64,000 nucleotides of DNA from Nemertoderma westbladi (lineage: Eukaryota; Xenacoelomorpha; Nemertodermatida; Nemertodermatidae), in the NCBI GenBank assembly GCA_032718475.1, contig JAUCBJ010008122.1, forward strand, positions 1 to 64,000, given 5' to 3'. Made by a program: the position numbers and the translations under genes. A model generated the notes under the pieces. It was not told the DNA's origin. It made no database searches and saw only the letters and a list, made by a program, of their open reading frames with translations. The number at the start of each line of letters is the position of its first letter. Within the stretch, counting starts at the first letter, position 1. Positions 34,001 to 45,379 of this stretch are shown in pieces.

Positions 34001-34121
34001 TATATCACGCTACACTGAGTAGCAGTATCGGTAATTAATTACTAGGCTAGCAGTTAATACTGAATTACTAGACTTGCTCAGACTGTAATACAGCAGTAGA
34101 CATTCAACTGTACACATAAAC
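31004..34121 (+). other. Leader of the LTR element, rich in internal duplications
   Basis: 3.1 kb between the left LTR and the gag ATG. It contains three copies of a 38-base unit (about 31155-31269, each with CCAACTGCCAGAACCGG or a variant), a roughly 290-base direct duplication (about 31448-31733, and 31734-31863 continuing at 32634-32797) interrupted by a TIR element, and a two-copy duplication of about 125 bases at 33740-33990 with ATACCGGTATT and CGATAGGCCTATTAT. No coding region is supported. Confidence 0.7.
31864..32625. mobile_element. Small TIR element (hAT-like MITE) in the LTR element leader
   Basis: 762 bases flanked by the 8-base duplication CCCCCAAC (31856-31863 and 32626-32633). 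Ends are imperfect inverted repeats: left TATGCTAAGTGAC...TGTGCGCCGAACG, right complement TTCTGCTAAGTAGGGC...TACGCCGAACG. The interior is CpG-rich (GCGCGC, CTGCGCGA) with a repeated GGCGCGCACAGCAGAAATAC (about 32013 and 32204). The unoccupied version of the site, CCCCCAAC followed by TAAAG, is present in the other copy of the leader duplication at about 31566-31580. An 8-base duplication is the hAT signature. Confidence 0.8.
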
Positions 34122-37100
34122 ATGTCTGATACTAAGCAGAACCTGTCAGACAGTTTATTAGATGTAACTATCTGCGACTCAGATAGAGGCGTAGAACCGT
34201 CTAGTCGTAAGTTCAGTTCACCTCCCACTGTGAGGAAGGTCATCCCTCCTGTAGTAATAACAGAACCTAGGCTGGTCCAACATCGTAGGTCTATCATAGG
34301 CACTCGAGCTCAGGTCAAGCGGGACCAAGAAGCAGCAGAACAGCAACAACCCGCGAGCCAAGAACTTACTTCTCAACGGCCCAACAGCTCCAGTAGTGAG
34401 GATACTGTAGAACTGACACCAGAACGCGGAGCAAAGATGATGGATGCGGTTTATTCGGATCCCCTTCTCATCCTTCCTGCAGCCGTACTCACTAGGTTAT
34501 TGATTGCGGTGGAAGAACACCAGATCGATTGGGCGAGAAGTCAGCGATCAACTAGAGATAGTTATGCGGGATACACGAGGGAAGAACTGAAGTCTATTGT
34601 CGAGTCGCAATGGAACTTCCCCGGACCCGGACTCCCGTTTGATTTATCAGAAGCTGCCTGGGAAGACATACACCGGATGGGAGTAGCCAATGAAACCATC
34701 GATCCAGCTGTGTGGAAGAGGTCCGCAGCCGGATACGCACAGGGATTCTTCAGCTCTATGGAGCGAGTAGAAAAACAACTGTTACAACAACCTCAAGGAC
34801 CTCAAGAGCAGGGACAACTGCTTTATCAAGTTAGAGAAAGAATTCTGCGAATCAGGCTAATATTATCAGCCTTTGAAGAGGCTTCTAAAAGAAGACAAGA
34901 CCCGTCGTTGCAAGTTGCCGTAAAGACTTGGTTTCAACGGGTGAGTCGCCAGGTTCAAGGAACAGCTCGGTGGAAAGCTCAGCTGGAGGAGCGCTCAACC
35001 CATGGAGAATCAACAGACGCTACTTTTTCCCAAGTGGAAAGTGAAGCGACGGCAGAGAAACCGCATAAGAGGGATGCCATTGACATCTATCTGTCAGACT
35101 ATCAACGTTTTTTAGGTGATGACGAGTTGAGGAGAAGGTTAGAGGGACTTAGCCCTAATAGTGAAGGAACCAAGCTTGTGTTGGATGCCATCGATGTGGA
35201 AATGAGGGCTGCGAACCAGGCTAAATTTGATGAACAACTCCGCATCACCAGAGTCCAAGAAGAACAAGTAAAGAAAAAACGTATAGAAGACAGAAAGGCA
35301 GCGGCAGTAGCAGCAGCAGTGGCAGCTGCAGAAGCAGAAAGAAAAGCGGCAGCGGCAGAGGCAGCGGCAGAGGCAAAAGTGGCAGCGGCAGAGGCAAAGG
35401 CAGCGGCCGAAGCGGAAAGAAAAGTGGCGGAGGCAGTGGCAGAAGCAGAACGGAGAGCGGCTGAAGAAACCACCCAATTAGAATTGGAAAACATTCAGGA
35501 GAATCAAGACTGCATAAATAAACAGTTAACAGCTAGTAATATGCAGATGATGAATCGATCTACTCCCAAAAGACAGGGATATACATCATCTGAGGAAGGC
35601 GATACCACCGATACTGAAGGCAAAGAAAATAGATCTCGTCTAAGCAGACGTAAAAGAACGTTCCACCGTCAGAAATTGCCTGATTTGCCTCCAGCTGTTA
35701 GAAGGCAACTAAATAACACCAACTTAGGTAGTACAGAGCCCACAGACCAAATAATTAAAATAGAAAGACTCCCTACTATAGTAGATGAGCCTGAAATAAT
35801 TAGGCCTGTTCTTGAAATCACCCCTTCGGTGATAGACACACCTGTGCTCCCTGAAGTTACCTCTAAATTCCCTCTGCACAGTACTAAGCTATCTGTGCCC
35901 AGTAGAACAGCCCATGAGACAGTTCAGGTCCTGGACCCCGAGCGAAATATTCATGATTTGTCGCCCGTTGTCCCTCGTCCGCCCGCTACAACGTTGGCGA
36001 CTCCCGCTTCGGCGGTCGAATGGGTGGACGAGAGACGGCGGGGGATGGATCTCCTGCTCGGGCAGATGCAGGAGACTGTTCAGCAATTCAAGGGCACAGT
36101 AAGGGAAAGTAGGCTAGAGTTGCAAGAAGTGCAGCAAAGTATCGCGCTAGAACGCGATAAATTAGTAAATTTACAAAAGGGTATATCACCACCCCCTGTA
36201 ACAATGTGTCAACCCGTTAGGTCTGAAGTATCCCATGCGCAAGGTGTGGAGCCTACACGCATCTATACTGCTAGCGAAGTAGAAACTCCTATAGTAAACC
36301 CTATTAAGGGTAATTATAAACCTGTTGATAATGATATCTCATCTAGACTTGATAATAATCCGAGAAACTTATATACCGATAATTCTCTATTCAATAATGC
36401 GATGGCTCAAGAAAGTTTTACACGCCAAATGGCTAGAACCGAAGCCCGACAAGCGGTAAAGGTTGGAGAGATCGTCAAGTTCAATGGAGATGAGATGAAA
36501 TGGTTACCTTTTAATGAATATTACAAAGATAACATACAGAACTCTGTACTATCTAACGGAGAGAAACTTAGATTCCTCATCGAATGTTTGGAAGGACCTC
36601 CCAAGTCAATGGCGTTAAAATTTATTGGACATCCAGATGGATTAAGACAAGTTTGGGATACACTAAACATCAGGTATGGTAATAGGACTAACATAGCTAG
36701 GTATTTATATGCGAAATTAATGGCGCCCCGAAAGTTTCTTAGCAGCGGGATTATAGAGTTTTCCGATGAGATTCAGGAGATCTGTAGACAACTAGATTGG
36801 TTAGGTAAGTCTCATGAATACCAGAATTCTATGGTTGTAGGAGCCTTAGCATCTACTTTGCCCAAGGGTGGAGTAGGTACACGCTGGGACAAGAAGGTGT
36901 TATATATGATGGAACAACAACAACGAGACCCTACCATGGCTGATCTCATGTCATTCTTGGATAGCGAGGTGAAATTACAGCTCATAAAGCAGTCCAGAGA
37001 GAAGACAGCGGAAAGTAAGGTAAGTGAGAAACCCGTTTCTAGGAGAAGGGTAACACCAGTATGTTATACCGACGACGGTGAAAGCCAAACTTCTCAAGGA

Positions 37101-39053
37101 GAGGACAGCGGGAAAGACACTGACAGATCTTATTATGTCAATAAAATGCCTAAAGATCAGGTAAGTAAATCCAAGTCTCGACCCAATGACAGAAGGGAAC
37201 CGGTACAAAAAACCCCTCCTACGTCTCCTAAAAGAATTCAGGTGAGAAAGCCCGAGGAAAGAACAAGTGTGCACCACACAGCACATGTTAAAGTAAGTAA
37301 CATCAAGCCCAAATGTGTGCTGTGCGACGGGCCCCACCGTTTAAATGCGTGTGATAAATTCCTGAGGAAATCACTAAAGGATAGACGTGAAGTCATGTGG
37401 GATAAGCGGTTGTGTTACAATTGCCTCAGACGAGGACACCAACGGCGAACCTGTTACTCCGACGCAAGGTGTGCAAAGAGCGGCGCAAAACATCATATCT
37501 TGTTGCACACGGCATTCGAACGAAACAGCCCGAGTCAGGTAAGTGAGTCCGAACTACATGTCCAATTCAGTGATGTGAACGACACTGATCAATCTGAGAT
37601 GGAAGGATTCTATACGGACGAGTTCTCCGACCAAAACGAATCCTGTTACCTAATAAACACCACCGCAGTGTATCGAGCACTCATGCATGAGAAAGACACA
37701 GACAGCGACCTTACCTTAACTACTTCTGATCAACAACCATCTTGGAAAGCGCCAACTTCCAATATAGGAATCCGAGAATTTCCTGTAGTCCAGTTACGGG
37801 TCCACGGACCTCAGAAGAGCTATATAGTGAACGCCCTCCTGGACTCCGGTAGCACAGGAACATTCATCGATAAAGAACTAGCCGAAGTCATCTTTGCTGG
37901 ACAACCCAAGTTCCGAACCAAGCTAAACATGTCAGGGATCATGCAGGTTTGGAATTCTACTGTAGCTGCCGACTATTATATAGGTGAGTTGTCCACTCCA
38001 CAGGATAAACTAGGAGAATACAGTATAAGGTCAGTAAAAATGGTGGCAATAAAGAACTTCTCTACCACCCAAGTGGAACCTTATAATTGGGACGAAGATG
38101 ATCATGTCCAACAACTTAACATCCCTAGATTCGACACCGATTATCCTGGAGTACAAATATTAATCGGTCAAAACGCGCATGAGGCGCTGGAGACATTAGA
38201 GAAACGACCTACTCAACCGCAACCACTTCAGACCTACGCGGTAAGAACTAGAGTAGGTTGGTACCTTACTGGACCTTCCCGAAGAACGCTCAGAGAAAGA
38301 CTGCTTCAAGATCGCGTCTGCCAGGTGAGTGAATGGGAAGATGATACTAGTGAGGGAGACGACCCAACTGAGGGAACACCATACTCCTCAGATAATGACG
38401 ATATTAGCTCCAATGTAGATCAATGGAGATATTGCCCCAAGAAGTTTAATCCAACTGACATCGCTTCCAGAGGAGCAACTCCTCAAGAACTGACAGATAC
38501 TACAGACCGGTTAGGTGAACCCGACTTCCTGAGTAAGGAGGATGAATGGCCTCCCCATCTTACTCCGGCTGAGATTAGACAAGCCAAGGGAGCGGAGAAA
38601 GTCAAACCTAAAACCCGGACGGGTGGATCGGAGTTATTTGAACCCGGGATAGATCTGTCGGTATTACATATTGCCAGTGACAACGCCGTGGATCTGGACC
38701 TCCCCACCGCGAGTGGATCCTTCATGAAGATCAGAGAGAGCGATTGGAGCTCTGGAACATCAGACGTCTCGCAGGGACTCTCACCTCTCCTGCAGGGAGC
38801 GACGGACCACTATAGCTCCTGGAATCGGCTTTGTAACGCCGTCATATACTTTGAGCGATGTTTCTATCGTCACTATTCCAGGACGAAGAGGAAACCTGGA
38901 ATTGTATTCGGGATGCAGCGACTCAATCACCCAGTCGGTCGTTTGTGTTTACCGGAAGGGAATGGAGGACTCTCCGGAAACTGTGGAAGGCAAGATTCTC
39001 TTCCCACGACCACCTCCCTAATCCTTCAAACATCTAGGGACTCCATAACGTAA
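34122..39053 (+). CDS. BEL/Pao retrotransposon polyprotein lacking reverse transcriptase
   Basis: One 1643-codon frame. Order: polar N terminus; an Ala/Glu-rich coiled-coil-like stretch (about residues 386-455); a Gag domain of the DUF1759 type (about 780-960, with FNGDEMKWLPFNEYY and LIECLEGPPKSMAL); two zinc knuckles (about 1064-1120, CVLCDGPH and CYNCLRRGHQRRTC); an aspartic protease with ALLDSGSTGTFID (about 1240). Shortly after the protease the frame jumps to CPKKFNPTDIASRG (about 1436), which normally follows RNase H, so the polymerase and RNase H are missing while the frame stays open. A post-RNase-H piece (SSWNRLCNAV) follows, and integrase is absent. It makes at most Gag and protease, and would need a complete relative for replication. 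Description only; the lost domains are not reconstructed. Confidence 0.9.
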   Translation: MSDTKQNLSDSLLDVTICDSDRGVEPSSRKFSSPPTVRKVIPPVVITEPRLVQHRRSIIGTRAQVKRDQEAAEQQQPASQELTSQRPNSSSSEDTVELTPERGAKMMDAVYSDPLLILPAAVLTRLLIAVEEHQIDWARSQRSTRDSYAGYTREELKSIVESQWNFPGPGLPFDLSEAAWEDIHRMGVANETIDPAVWKRSAAGYAQGFFSSMERVEKQLLQQPQGPQEQGQLLYQVRERILRIRLILSAFEEASKRRQDPSLQVAVKTWFQRVSRQVQGTARWKAQLEERSTHGESTDATFSQVESEATAEKPHKRDAIDIYLSDYQRFLGDDELRRRLEGLSPNSEGTKLVLDAIDVEMRAANQAKFDEQLRITRVQEEQVKKKRIEDRKAAAVAAAVAAAEAERKAAAAEAAAEAKVAAAEAKAAAEAERKVAEAVAEAERRAAEETTQLELENIQENQDCINKQLTASNMQMMNRSTPKRQGYTSSEEGDTTDTEGKENRSRLSRRKRTFHRQKLPDLPPAVRRQLNNTNLGSTEPTDQIIKIERLPTIVDEPEIIRPVLEITPSVIDTPVLPEVTSKFPLHSTKLSVPSRTAHETVQVLDPERNIHDLSPVVPRPPATTLATPASAVEWVDERRRGMDLLLGQMQETVQQFKGTVRESRLELQEVQQSIALERDKLVNLQKGISPPPVTMCQPVRSEVSHAQGVEPTRIYTASEVETPIVNPIKGNYKPVDNDISSRLDNNPRNLYTDNSLFNNAMAQESFTRQMARTEARQAVKVGEIVKFNGDEMKWLPFNEYYKDNIQNSVLSNGEKLRFLIECLEGPPKSMALKFIGHPDGLRQVWDTLNIRYGNRTNIARYLYAKLMAPRKFLSSGIIEFSDEIQEICRQLDWLGKSHEYQNSMVVGALASTLPKGGVGTRWDKKVLYMMEQQQRDPTMADLMSFLDSEVKLQLIKQSREKTAESKVSEKPVSRRRVTPVCYTDDGESQTSQGEDSGKDTDRSYYVNKMPKDQVSKSKSRPNDRREPVQKTPPTSPKRIQVRKPEERTSVHHTAHVKVSNIKPKCVLCDGPHRLNACDKFLRKSLKDRREVMWDKRLCYNCLRRGHQRRTCYSDARCAKSGAKHHILLHTAFERNSPSQVSESELHVQFSDVNDTDQSEMEGFYTDEFSDQNESCYLINTTAVYRALMHEKDTDSDLTLTTSDQQPSWKAPTSNIGIREFPVVQLRVHGPQKSYIVNALLDSGSTGTFIDKELAEVIFAGQPKFRTKLNMSGIMQVWNSTVAADYYIGELSTPQDKLGEYSIRSVKMVAIKNFSTTQVEPYNWDEDDHVQQLNIPRFDTDYPGVQILIGQNAHEALETLEKRPTQPQPLQTYAVRTRVGWYLTGPSRRTLRERLLQDRVCQVSEWEDDTSEGDDPTEGTPYSSDNDDISSNVDQWRYCPKKFNPTDIASRGATPQELTDTTDRLGEPDFLSKEDEWPPHLTPAEIRQAKGAEKVKPKTRTGGSELFEPGIDLSVLHIASDNAVDLDLPTASGSFMKIRESDWSSGTSDVSQGLSPLLQGATDHYSSWNRLCNAVIYFERCFYRHYSRTKRKPGIVFGMQRLNHPVGRLCLPEGNGGLSGNCGRQDSLPTTTSLILQTSRDSIT

Positions 39054-42000
39054 CAACATATGGAGTGGGTGTGTGACTCTATTTTTTTATATTATTTTAT
39101 TATTTTTATATTTCTGTATGTATTACTATGTAATTTTATTATAATCGTTTTCTTTAATTTTATTCAGTAGAATGTTATTTTAGCGATTATTTAGTAGATT
39201 AGTGCAATATATTCGTGTTTATTGCGTACGTAATTACTTATATTATATTTAGTGCGATGGCGAGAAATAATTCTTTTCCTCCTTCCTTACTGTCCGTATT
39301 ACATTACAAATACGTAACTACAGTAAGATGAAATGTCCGTACTTATTAAAGTACAATAAAGCCACTACTATATTCAAGTATTATTGGTAGGCAGAGTATT
39401 AGGAATGCAAAGTTCAGATCCTCGTGTCTCGGCTAAACCAAGCTCTGGGTAGACCTTGGAAACGACTTGCCTCTTCACACTGACATTGCTTCGTGCGATA
39501 TTGCTCTCATACCGTATATTAAATAATACATATAGTAGCGTGATGTCCCTTTAACAGTAGCGTACAACGCAAATTAATCTGTTAAACCCTTTGACCATCT
39601 GCAATTCTAGTCGATTAAGATATCGCGGCACCCACCGATATACTTGAAAGACAAATTTTAGAATCAGTGGTTAACGTCCCCAGACAAGTTCTGGAATAAA
39701 TCGGTGCCCATCTCAAATATTAATTATTTAATATTTGCAAATCTAATAAATCAAAATCTGTAAAATTCAGATCCTTCAACAATTCTAGTCAATTAAGATA
39801 TCGTAGCATTTACCGATATTCTTAAAAAGACAATTGTCATAGAATTAAGGATCTTGTGCCCCCAGACATATTCTAGAATCAAAATATGTCCATTTAATTA
39901 TTAAATAATAAAATTTCAGGGAATAATTTAAATTCATGCCTTTTAATGAATTTAATAAATTGCCATTTTTACGCAATTTATAACATTCCCAAAATTCCAT
40001 TAATTAATAGATCACGGGAGCGGAGATTTATCTTATCATGCGTATGAGTGTGCGAAAGTCTTCCAAACATAGTCCATAGCCGATAAAATTCATAAAGTCA
40101 TGTATAAAACAGGACATTGACCATTAAAGAATTACTATTAAATAACATCCCAGATCTGTATGCATTGGAATTACCCTAATTCTACCGCTAGCTTTACATA
40201 ATGTCACCATAGCAACAACCACGCTAGAATTAGAATTGAGTTAAAAGAACAATAGAAAGCTTGTCCCATTGAATAGCATAGGGAATAAATAGCGCACTGC
40301 TAGTATCCAAGGATACATAATAATACAGTGACATTCTGGAAGGCATTGACTAACGGACAAATGGCCCGAGTGTGTGTAATTTGTGACAAGTTGTGTGTGT
40401 GGTATTTGTGAGTTTATAGGCGAATGTTACTACTAAGGTGTGTTTACAGTAGCGAGTCGCAATTGTGAAAGTAACCCTAACTCTCCAGTAAGAACCTGAG
40501 GTGTATCTAAGCCTTTGGGACGGACAGTCGAGTGACTTGTGCCGGTTGTCGTTGTCGTTGTGCGGCTACGTCGTTGGCGAAAGTACAGCGGCGACGACAC
40601 ATCGGCGCTGAGGATCTCGCACTGTCCGGGGGCTAATTGGGGTAGGCAGCGACGCTCACTAGCCTAAATATAAACTCCTTATAATATGGATAAACTCATA
40701 TATAGCAGATATGACGGAGTTGATAGAAGATGGTCTTGGTATCAGGGAGCGATATACTCTACTTTCAAGCGTTTGTTGATAGCTTGATACGCGGTGATAC
40801 TAGTCCAACTACTACGAAGGATGATGGTCGTTATATCGAACCTACGATTTCCTGGAAGTAACTTACGCGTGAATTGGACTATGGAAAATTCACCGCTTGC
40901 TACACGCATTGTAATGGTACGTATATGGACTTCTTAACCATTGGCCATTCTATCGATTTACACGATACGGACTATGTCGAACATATCCTACCCAGAGGAG
41001 TCGAAACGATAAACCAAAATTCTAATGCGAAAATCCTATTCGAAATCGACTCGAAAGAAAAGACATTAAAGAAACAAATAAACGCGGTAACTCCAACATA
41101 TATTTGGAATTCTTGATAGAAGCATTGTAACAACAAATAAATATCATCCGCGTTTCCCCTACCAGACGTGCGTCTTTGGTATTATTACGATAAATGCCCT
41201 AGACCCAGCAAATAAACGGAAAGACATAAACATCCACGGAAACGTTGTGTTAAACACAGTTGTGCTCGTTATATTTACTGGAGTTTCGAGCGAAACTTGT
41301 TTGACGTATCACCTATGCTCACTCGGCTCGAACGATCCTGGAGTAAACCTACGATCAGAGTCCCGGAATACTCGGTCAAACCTCCTCATTCCTTAGTTGG
41401 ACCTCAGACCTGCGATCCTGGTGGTGTCGCGGATCCTCGCGGACTGTATTCACTGTTCAAAGATCTAGTGCTACCCTAACAATTAATCGGTAACACTCCG
41501 ACAGTGATTTCTAGCTAGCCGCCCATCTTACCTAGCCGGATTGTGACGCGGACACCTAATATCACTATCCAACCGTATGGTCGTTCCCGTTTAACGCGAT
41601 ACAACCCTTCATCAAGGTGAAGGAGAGCGTTGTACGAAACGAGTTAAACGCTATTCTATAAAGATCAAAAAAGAAACCTGCGTTTGTTCAGATAAACGTA
41701 AGTTATAACAGTAAGTCCAATCGATAAACGAATTGGCCTTATCTCAGTTCGATTGGGAAATCTCGAATCTCTAAGAAGATATCAAGCTTAGAAAACCCTA
41801 TTCTCTGCGAGAGTTTTGGACGAACGTATCCCATGACAAGCGGAGGAAAATCAGCTCGAGGAGAAGCATATCGAAATGGACGAGACACCGACCGTAAACC
41901 CAAACCTTCTAATGCAATTGTATTGCACCCTTTACCCAGGAGTTATAGCCTTTCCAGTAAAGTGGCTCGCCCCAAAGAGAAAAGGACTCTTGCTGGCCTC

Positions 42001-42117
42001 TGGAAACTGCGTGAACGCCGTCCGCGCAAGAAAAACTAACTGTTTAGAGTATCTTTATATTTTAGAAACTGTGATTTGTTATATTTTATAGACTTAAATC
42101 CCATTTTCTGGGAGCGG
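39054..42117 (+). other. 3' internal region of the LTR element, no domain seen
   Basis: 3 kb between the polyprotein stop and the right LTR. Short frames at 40874-41116, 41297-41479 and 41833-42039 show no integrase, envelope or other recognised domain. It is either a long 3' UTR or decayed coding sequence. The bases just before the right LTR, TTCTGGGAGCGG, could be a weak polypurine tract. Confidence 0.55.
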
Positions 42118-43317
42118 TGTAAAAGCTTTTGCGTAATTAGCCGGTTATTTTCCCGTAAAGTACTCTGTAGTTGGTTTACCAGGCATAAAAAGGCCGTGTC
42201 CTTACTGTACTGGTGTTTTAGAGGACATAAAAGTCATTTCTTCTGTATGTGTACTTTAAAGGACATAATCCGTAATTTCGTGACGCAATAGCTGGATACT
42301 CTTGAAAACAGTGTCGCTACCATGACGACGGCTAACAGCTGATATTGCCACGTCGACATTTCTTTGTTTCTTTGTTCTCTCTTAGTTCAGTCAGCCAATC
42401 AGAGCATTTTTATGGCTCTTGTACAGAAATTTCCTAGAAATCACGCAATTCATTATGGGCAGTGTTTACATTCTGTCCTGAGCCAGTAAAGAACGGCTTT
42501 GGAGTATTTGTGCTTTTCTGCTTTAGCCTAACACTAGTAGGCTTAATTATAAGGACATATATCCGTTATCTGGGTAACTCAATGTTATCTGTTTACATTC
42601 TGTTAACTGGCCCATACTGTGCAACTTAACTTAACATTACTGCTTTGCTGTCGGTTATTCATTATATTTGTTGATGAATTATTATATTTGGAATAACGAG
42701 AAATACCCCCGAAACCCAATATTCTTGATATACCGAAGGTAAGAGAGAAAGGTTACATATAACGATTGCGACTTATGTTAAAGTGGTTTGAAGTGAATCT
42801 AATGTTATTTGATAGACCCTACATGAGTCGGTCTGTGTTCCTTTTATATGTGACTAAAATCAGTGAAGATCGGCAGATTAGTGTGCAGTATTGTGCAGCA
42901 TTGTGTATGAGTGAGACTGATAACGAAGCATTTCCTAAAGAATGCGCCATATATGTGAATTGTAACTAAGCCATATCGTTGTGAGTAGTTTAAGTCATAA
43001 CTCTGTTTATATAGATAGAGCGCCACGTCCTAAAGGAACTGTTAATATTCCCCGAAGGTGACTATTCCCCGAAGGTGAATAATATTGTCAGAGATTATAT
43101 AATACTGTCAGTCGAATAATACATTAGGCTTACATAGCAATACGATTAAGCCGTCGAAGTCAATCTCCCGGGTATATCCAACGGGTGAATGATCGCGCAC
43201 AGATTGGTTTCAACTAGTGTAGTGAATCAAATACTTGTTAGAGGCTAAAGCGATTTATTATCTAGAAGACATCCTAATTTGGCGGGTTAAACTGCCAAAG
43301 GTCTGAAAGCGCGAACA
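42118..43317 (+). repeat. Right long terminal repeat of the BEL/Pao element
   Basis: 1200 bases, the same as the left LTR except for a 17-base tandem duplication at about 43050-43080 (TATTCCCCGAAGGTGAC repeated). It is followed by GAGTG at 43318-43322. Confidence 0.93.
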
Positions 43318-43862
43318 GAGTGATAACTTGTTGTCTAGTAGCCATTCACTGAGTTTTTGGAGTTCATTATTAACTGTTAATACTAAAGAGTTTGTATTAG
43401 AATGTGTGTGCAGTAGGTTAGTGTCGTCAGCAAAAAGCGTAGTGAGGGATGTGCAGTTTGGTAAGTCATTCATATAAAGTAAAAAGAGTGTACTGTTTAG
43501 TATAGCGCCTTGTGGAGTACCACAGAGGGGGGTTAGAGGGTCGGATTGTATATTATTTAGAACGACTGTGTGTGATCTGTCAGTAAGAAAGCTCTTGAGT
43601 AGATCGTGTGGGAGGCCTCTTATTCCGTAACTGTTTAGTTTTTTTAATAATATCCCGTGGTCTAAAGTGTCAAATGCCTTCTTCAAGTCAATATAAATTA
43701 TACAACCAGTATTCTGTGAGTCTAGTGCTTCTTGTAGGCGTTCTGTTATTGTTAGTATGGCATCTGTCGCAGTTAATTTTTTTCTAAATCCGTATTGAGA
43801 GTCGCATAATATAGAGTATTTGTTTAGGTAGCTCAGTAGTTGTGTATTAATTATCCGTTCGT
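43318..43862 (-). pseudogene. LINE reverse transcriptase, central catalytic part (split copy)
   Basis: Minus-strand frame with the palm motifs of CR1/Jockey-type reverse transcriptases: SQYGFRKKLTATDAI, IYIDLKKAFDTLDH, a GTPQGAIL block and FADDTNLL (the catalytic aspartates). It is cut on the left by the LTR element inside the NKLSL stretch and on the right by a second LINE insertion. The split makes it non-functional, though the frame itself is open. Confidence 0.9.
43820..43862. repeat. 43-bp target-site duplication, left copy
   Basis: TTGTTTAGGTAGCTCAG... to ...TATCCGTTCGT, repeated exactly at 44625-44667. It flanks the inserted LINE fragment at 43863-44624. The host LINE codes ERIINTQLLSYLN across it in both copies. 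Confidence 0.9.
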
Positions 43863-44624
43863 GATGATGATGATGATGATCGGCTTGCACTAGGGTGCAG
43901 TGCCGGCGGCCCCAGAAACATAGCGCCCCCAGATCTTGCGGTCAGCCATACAATTTCCTAATTCATTCCTGTTCTCAAGTCCTGTGTCCTTGAGCAGGCG
44001 TTTGAGGAAAGTCATTAGCTGTCCACCACGTCTATTCTCGCCAGCAGGCTGCCACAGCACAAGGTTGTGTACAGGTTGATCCTGCCGGTGGAAACGTTGC
44101 CCAGCAAGCATTAGACGGCGTTTCTGCAGGGTGATGCTAGGTCTTGGCAATGAGATGTTACCATATTTATATAACACCTCATTGCTTATGTGTGCATCAT
44201 ATGCTATGTTGTGCACCCGGCGAAGCATCCTGGTGTATGTGCCATCCAAGGACCTGGTGTCTTCAGCAGTTAGAGCCCAGCATGGGCTGCCATAGAGCAG
44301 CACAGGCTCCACTGCTGCACGGAAAAGGCGTACCTTTAAAGAGCATGAGATGTCAGAGCTCTTCCAGATCCTGGATAGCTTGTGGATGGCGGACCAGGCT
44401 TTCCCTTTGCGAATTCGGAGATCTTCAGCAGACCTCCGAACCCATGATCCAAGGTACTGTAGCAGAAGTCGTTCACATGACTTACCAGTCCATCCAGCGA
44501 TTGAATGTTATCCCGATCAATTTTCTGCTGATCTGAATCCATGTTCACTGTCAGAATTTTGGTCTTTGTGCTATTCACAAAGAGGCCAACACTAGATGCA
44601 GCCTCCTCTAAGCTAGATAGCAGC
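43863..44624 (-). mobile_element. 5'-truncated second LINE (3' end fragment) inserted in the first LINE
   Basis: 762 bases bounded by a 43-bp duplication. On the minus strand it starts inside a reverse transcriptase C terminus (EEAASSVGLFVNSTKTKIL) and, after a frameshift, continues with LGSWVRRSAEDLRIRKGKAW and AAVEPVLLYGSPCWALT to a stop, then ends in a short ATC-repeat tail (GATGATGATG on +). This is a different family from its host. The trinucleotide tail resembles RTE- or L2-like LINEs; the clade is uncertain. Confidence 0.85.
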
Positions 44625-45379
44625 TTGTTTAGGTAGCTCAGTAGTTGTGTATTAATTATCCGTTCGTATAATTTACTAAATAGTGGTAGAATAGATATGG
44701 GACGGTAATTATTTTTGTACGTAGGATCTCCAGTTTTGTAAATGGGTGTAATTTTCGCACGTTTTAATATTTTGGGGAAGAAGCCATGTTGTATTGATAA
44801 ATTAATTAAATATTTTAAATGGGGAGCTAGATCGTAAGCGGCTATTTTAATTAATTTAATTGGAAATTTGTCATTGGTGGCACAGTTGTTGTCTAAGTCT
44901 AATATATTATATATTACTTCCGTTTCAGTAGTTTCAGATAAGTAAAATGAATTTGCTTTGCGGTGAGTTATAAAACGAGTTGGATTTCTATTACTTTTTG
45001 GAATATTTTCAGATAATTTTGTACCTACGGTGGCAAAGTGTTCGTTAAATATATTAGCAATTTCGTTGGAATTAGTTACTTCTTGTGGACCTTTTGATGT
45101 AGTGATTATTAATTTTTTGGGTGCATTTAGATTTTTTCGCTTATTTATTGCTTGATTAATGGTTTCCCAGGTTTTTTTCATGTTACATTTATACTTTTCA
45201 AATTTTGATGCATAATATTGTTTTTCAGCTGATCTAAGGATTTTCGTCAATTGATTACGGTATGTTTTATATTGTTGTTGATTTTGTAGTGTAGGATTCT
45301 TAGATTGAGTTGCGTAAAGTTTATTCTTTTTTATTGTTTTTTTATTGTTATGTGTTTTATTGTTTTTTAGGAATCTCAT
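44625..45379 (-). pseudogene. LINE reverse transcriptase, N-terminal part (split, 5'-truncated copy)
   Basis: Minus-strand frame from MRFLKNNKTHNN through SNEIANIFNEHFATVGTKLS, TPIYKTGDPTYKNNYRPISI and LYERIINTQLLSYLNK, the linker and fingers of a CR1/Jockey-type non-LTR reverse transcriptase. No endonuclease lies upstream, so the element is 5'-truncated near 45380-45400. It continues in 43318-43862 and 29094-29815, the three parts being separated by a second LINE and by the LTR element. Confidence 0.88.

Noticed and set aside
40874-42039. Possible envelope or integrase remnants between the polyprotein and the right LTR
   Set aside because: No zinc-binding, DDE-type or transmembrane pattern could be seen in any frame.
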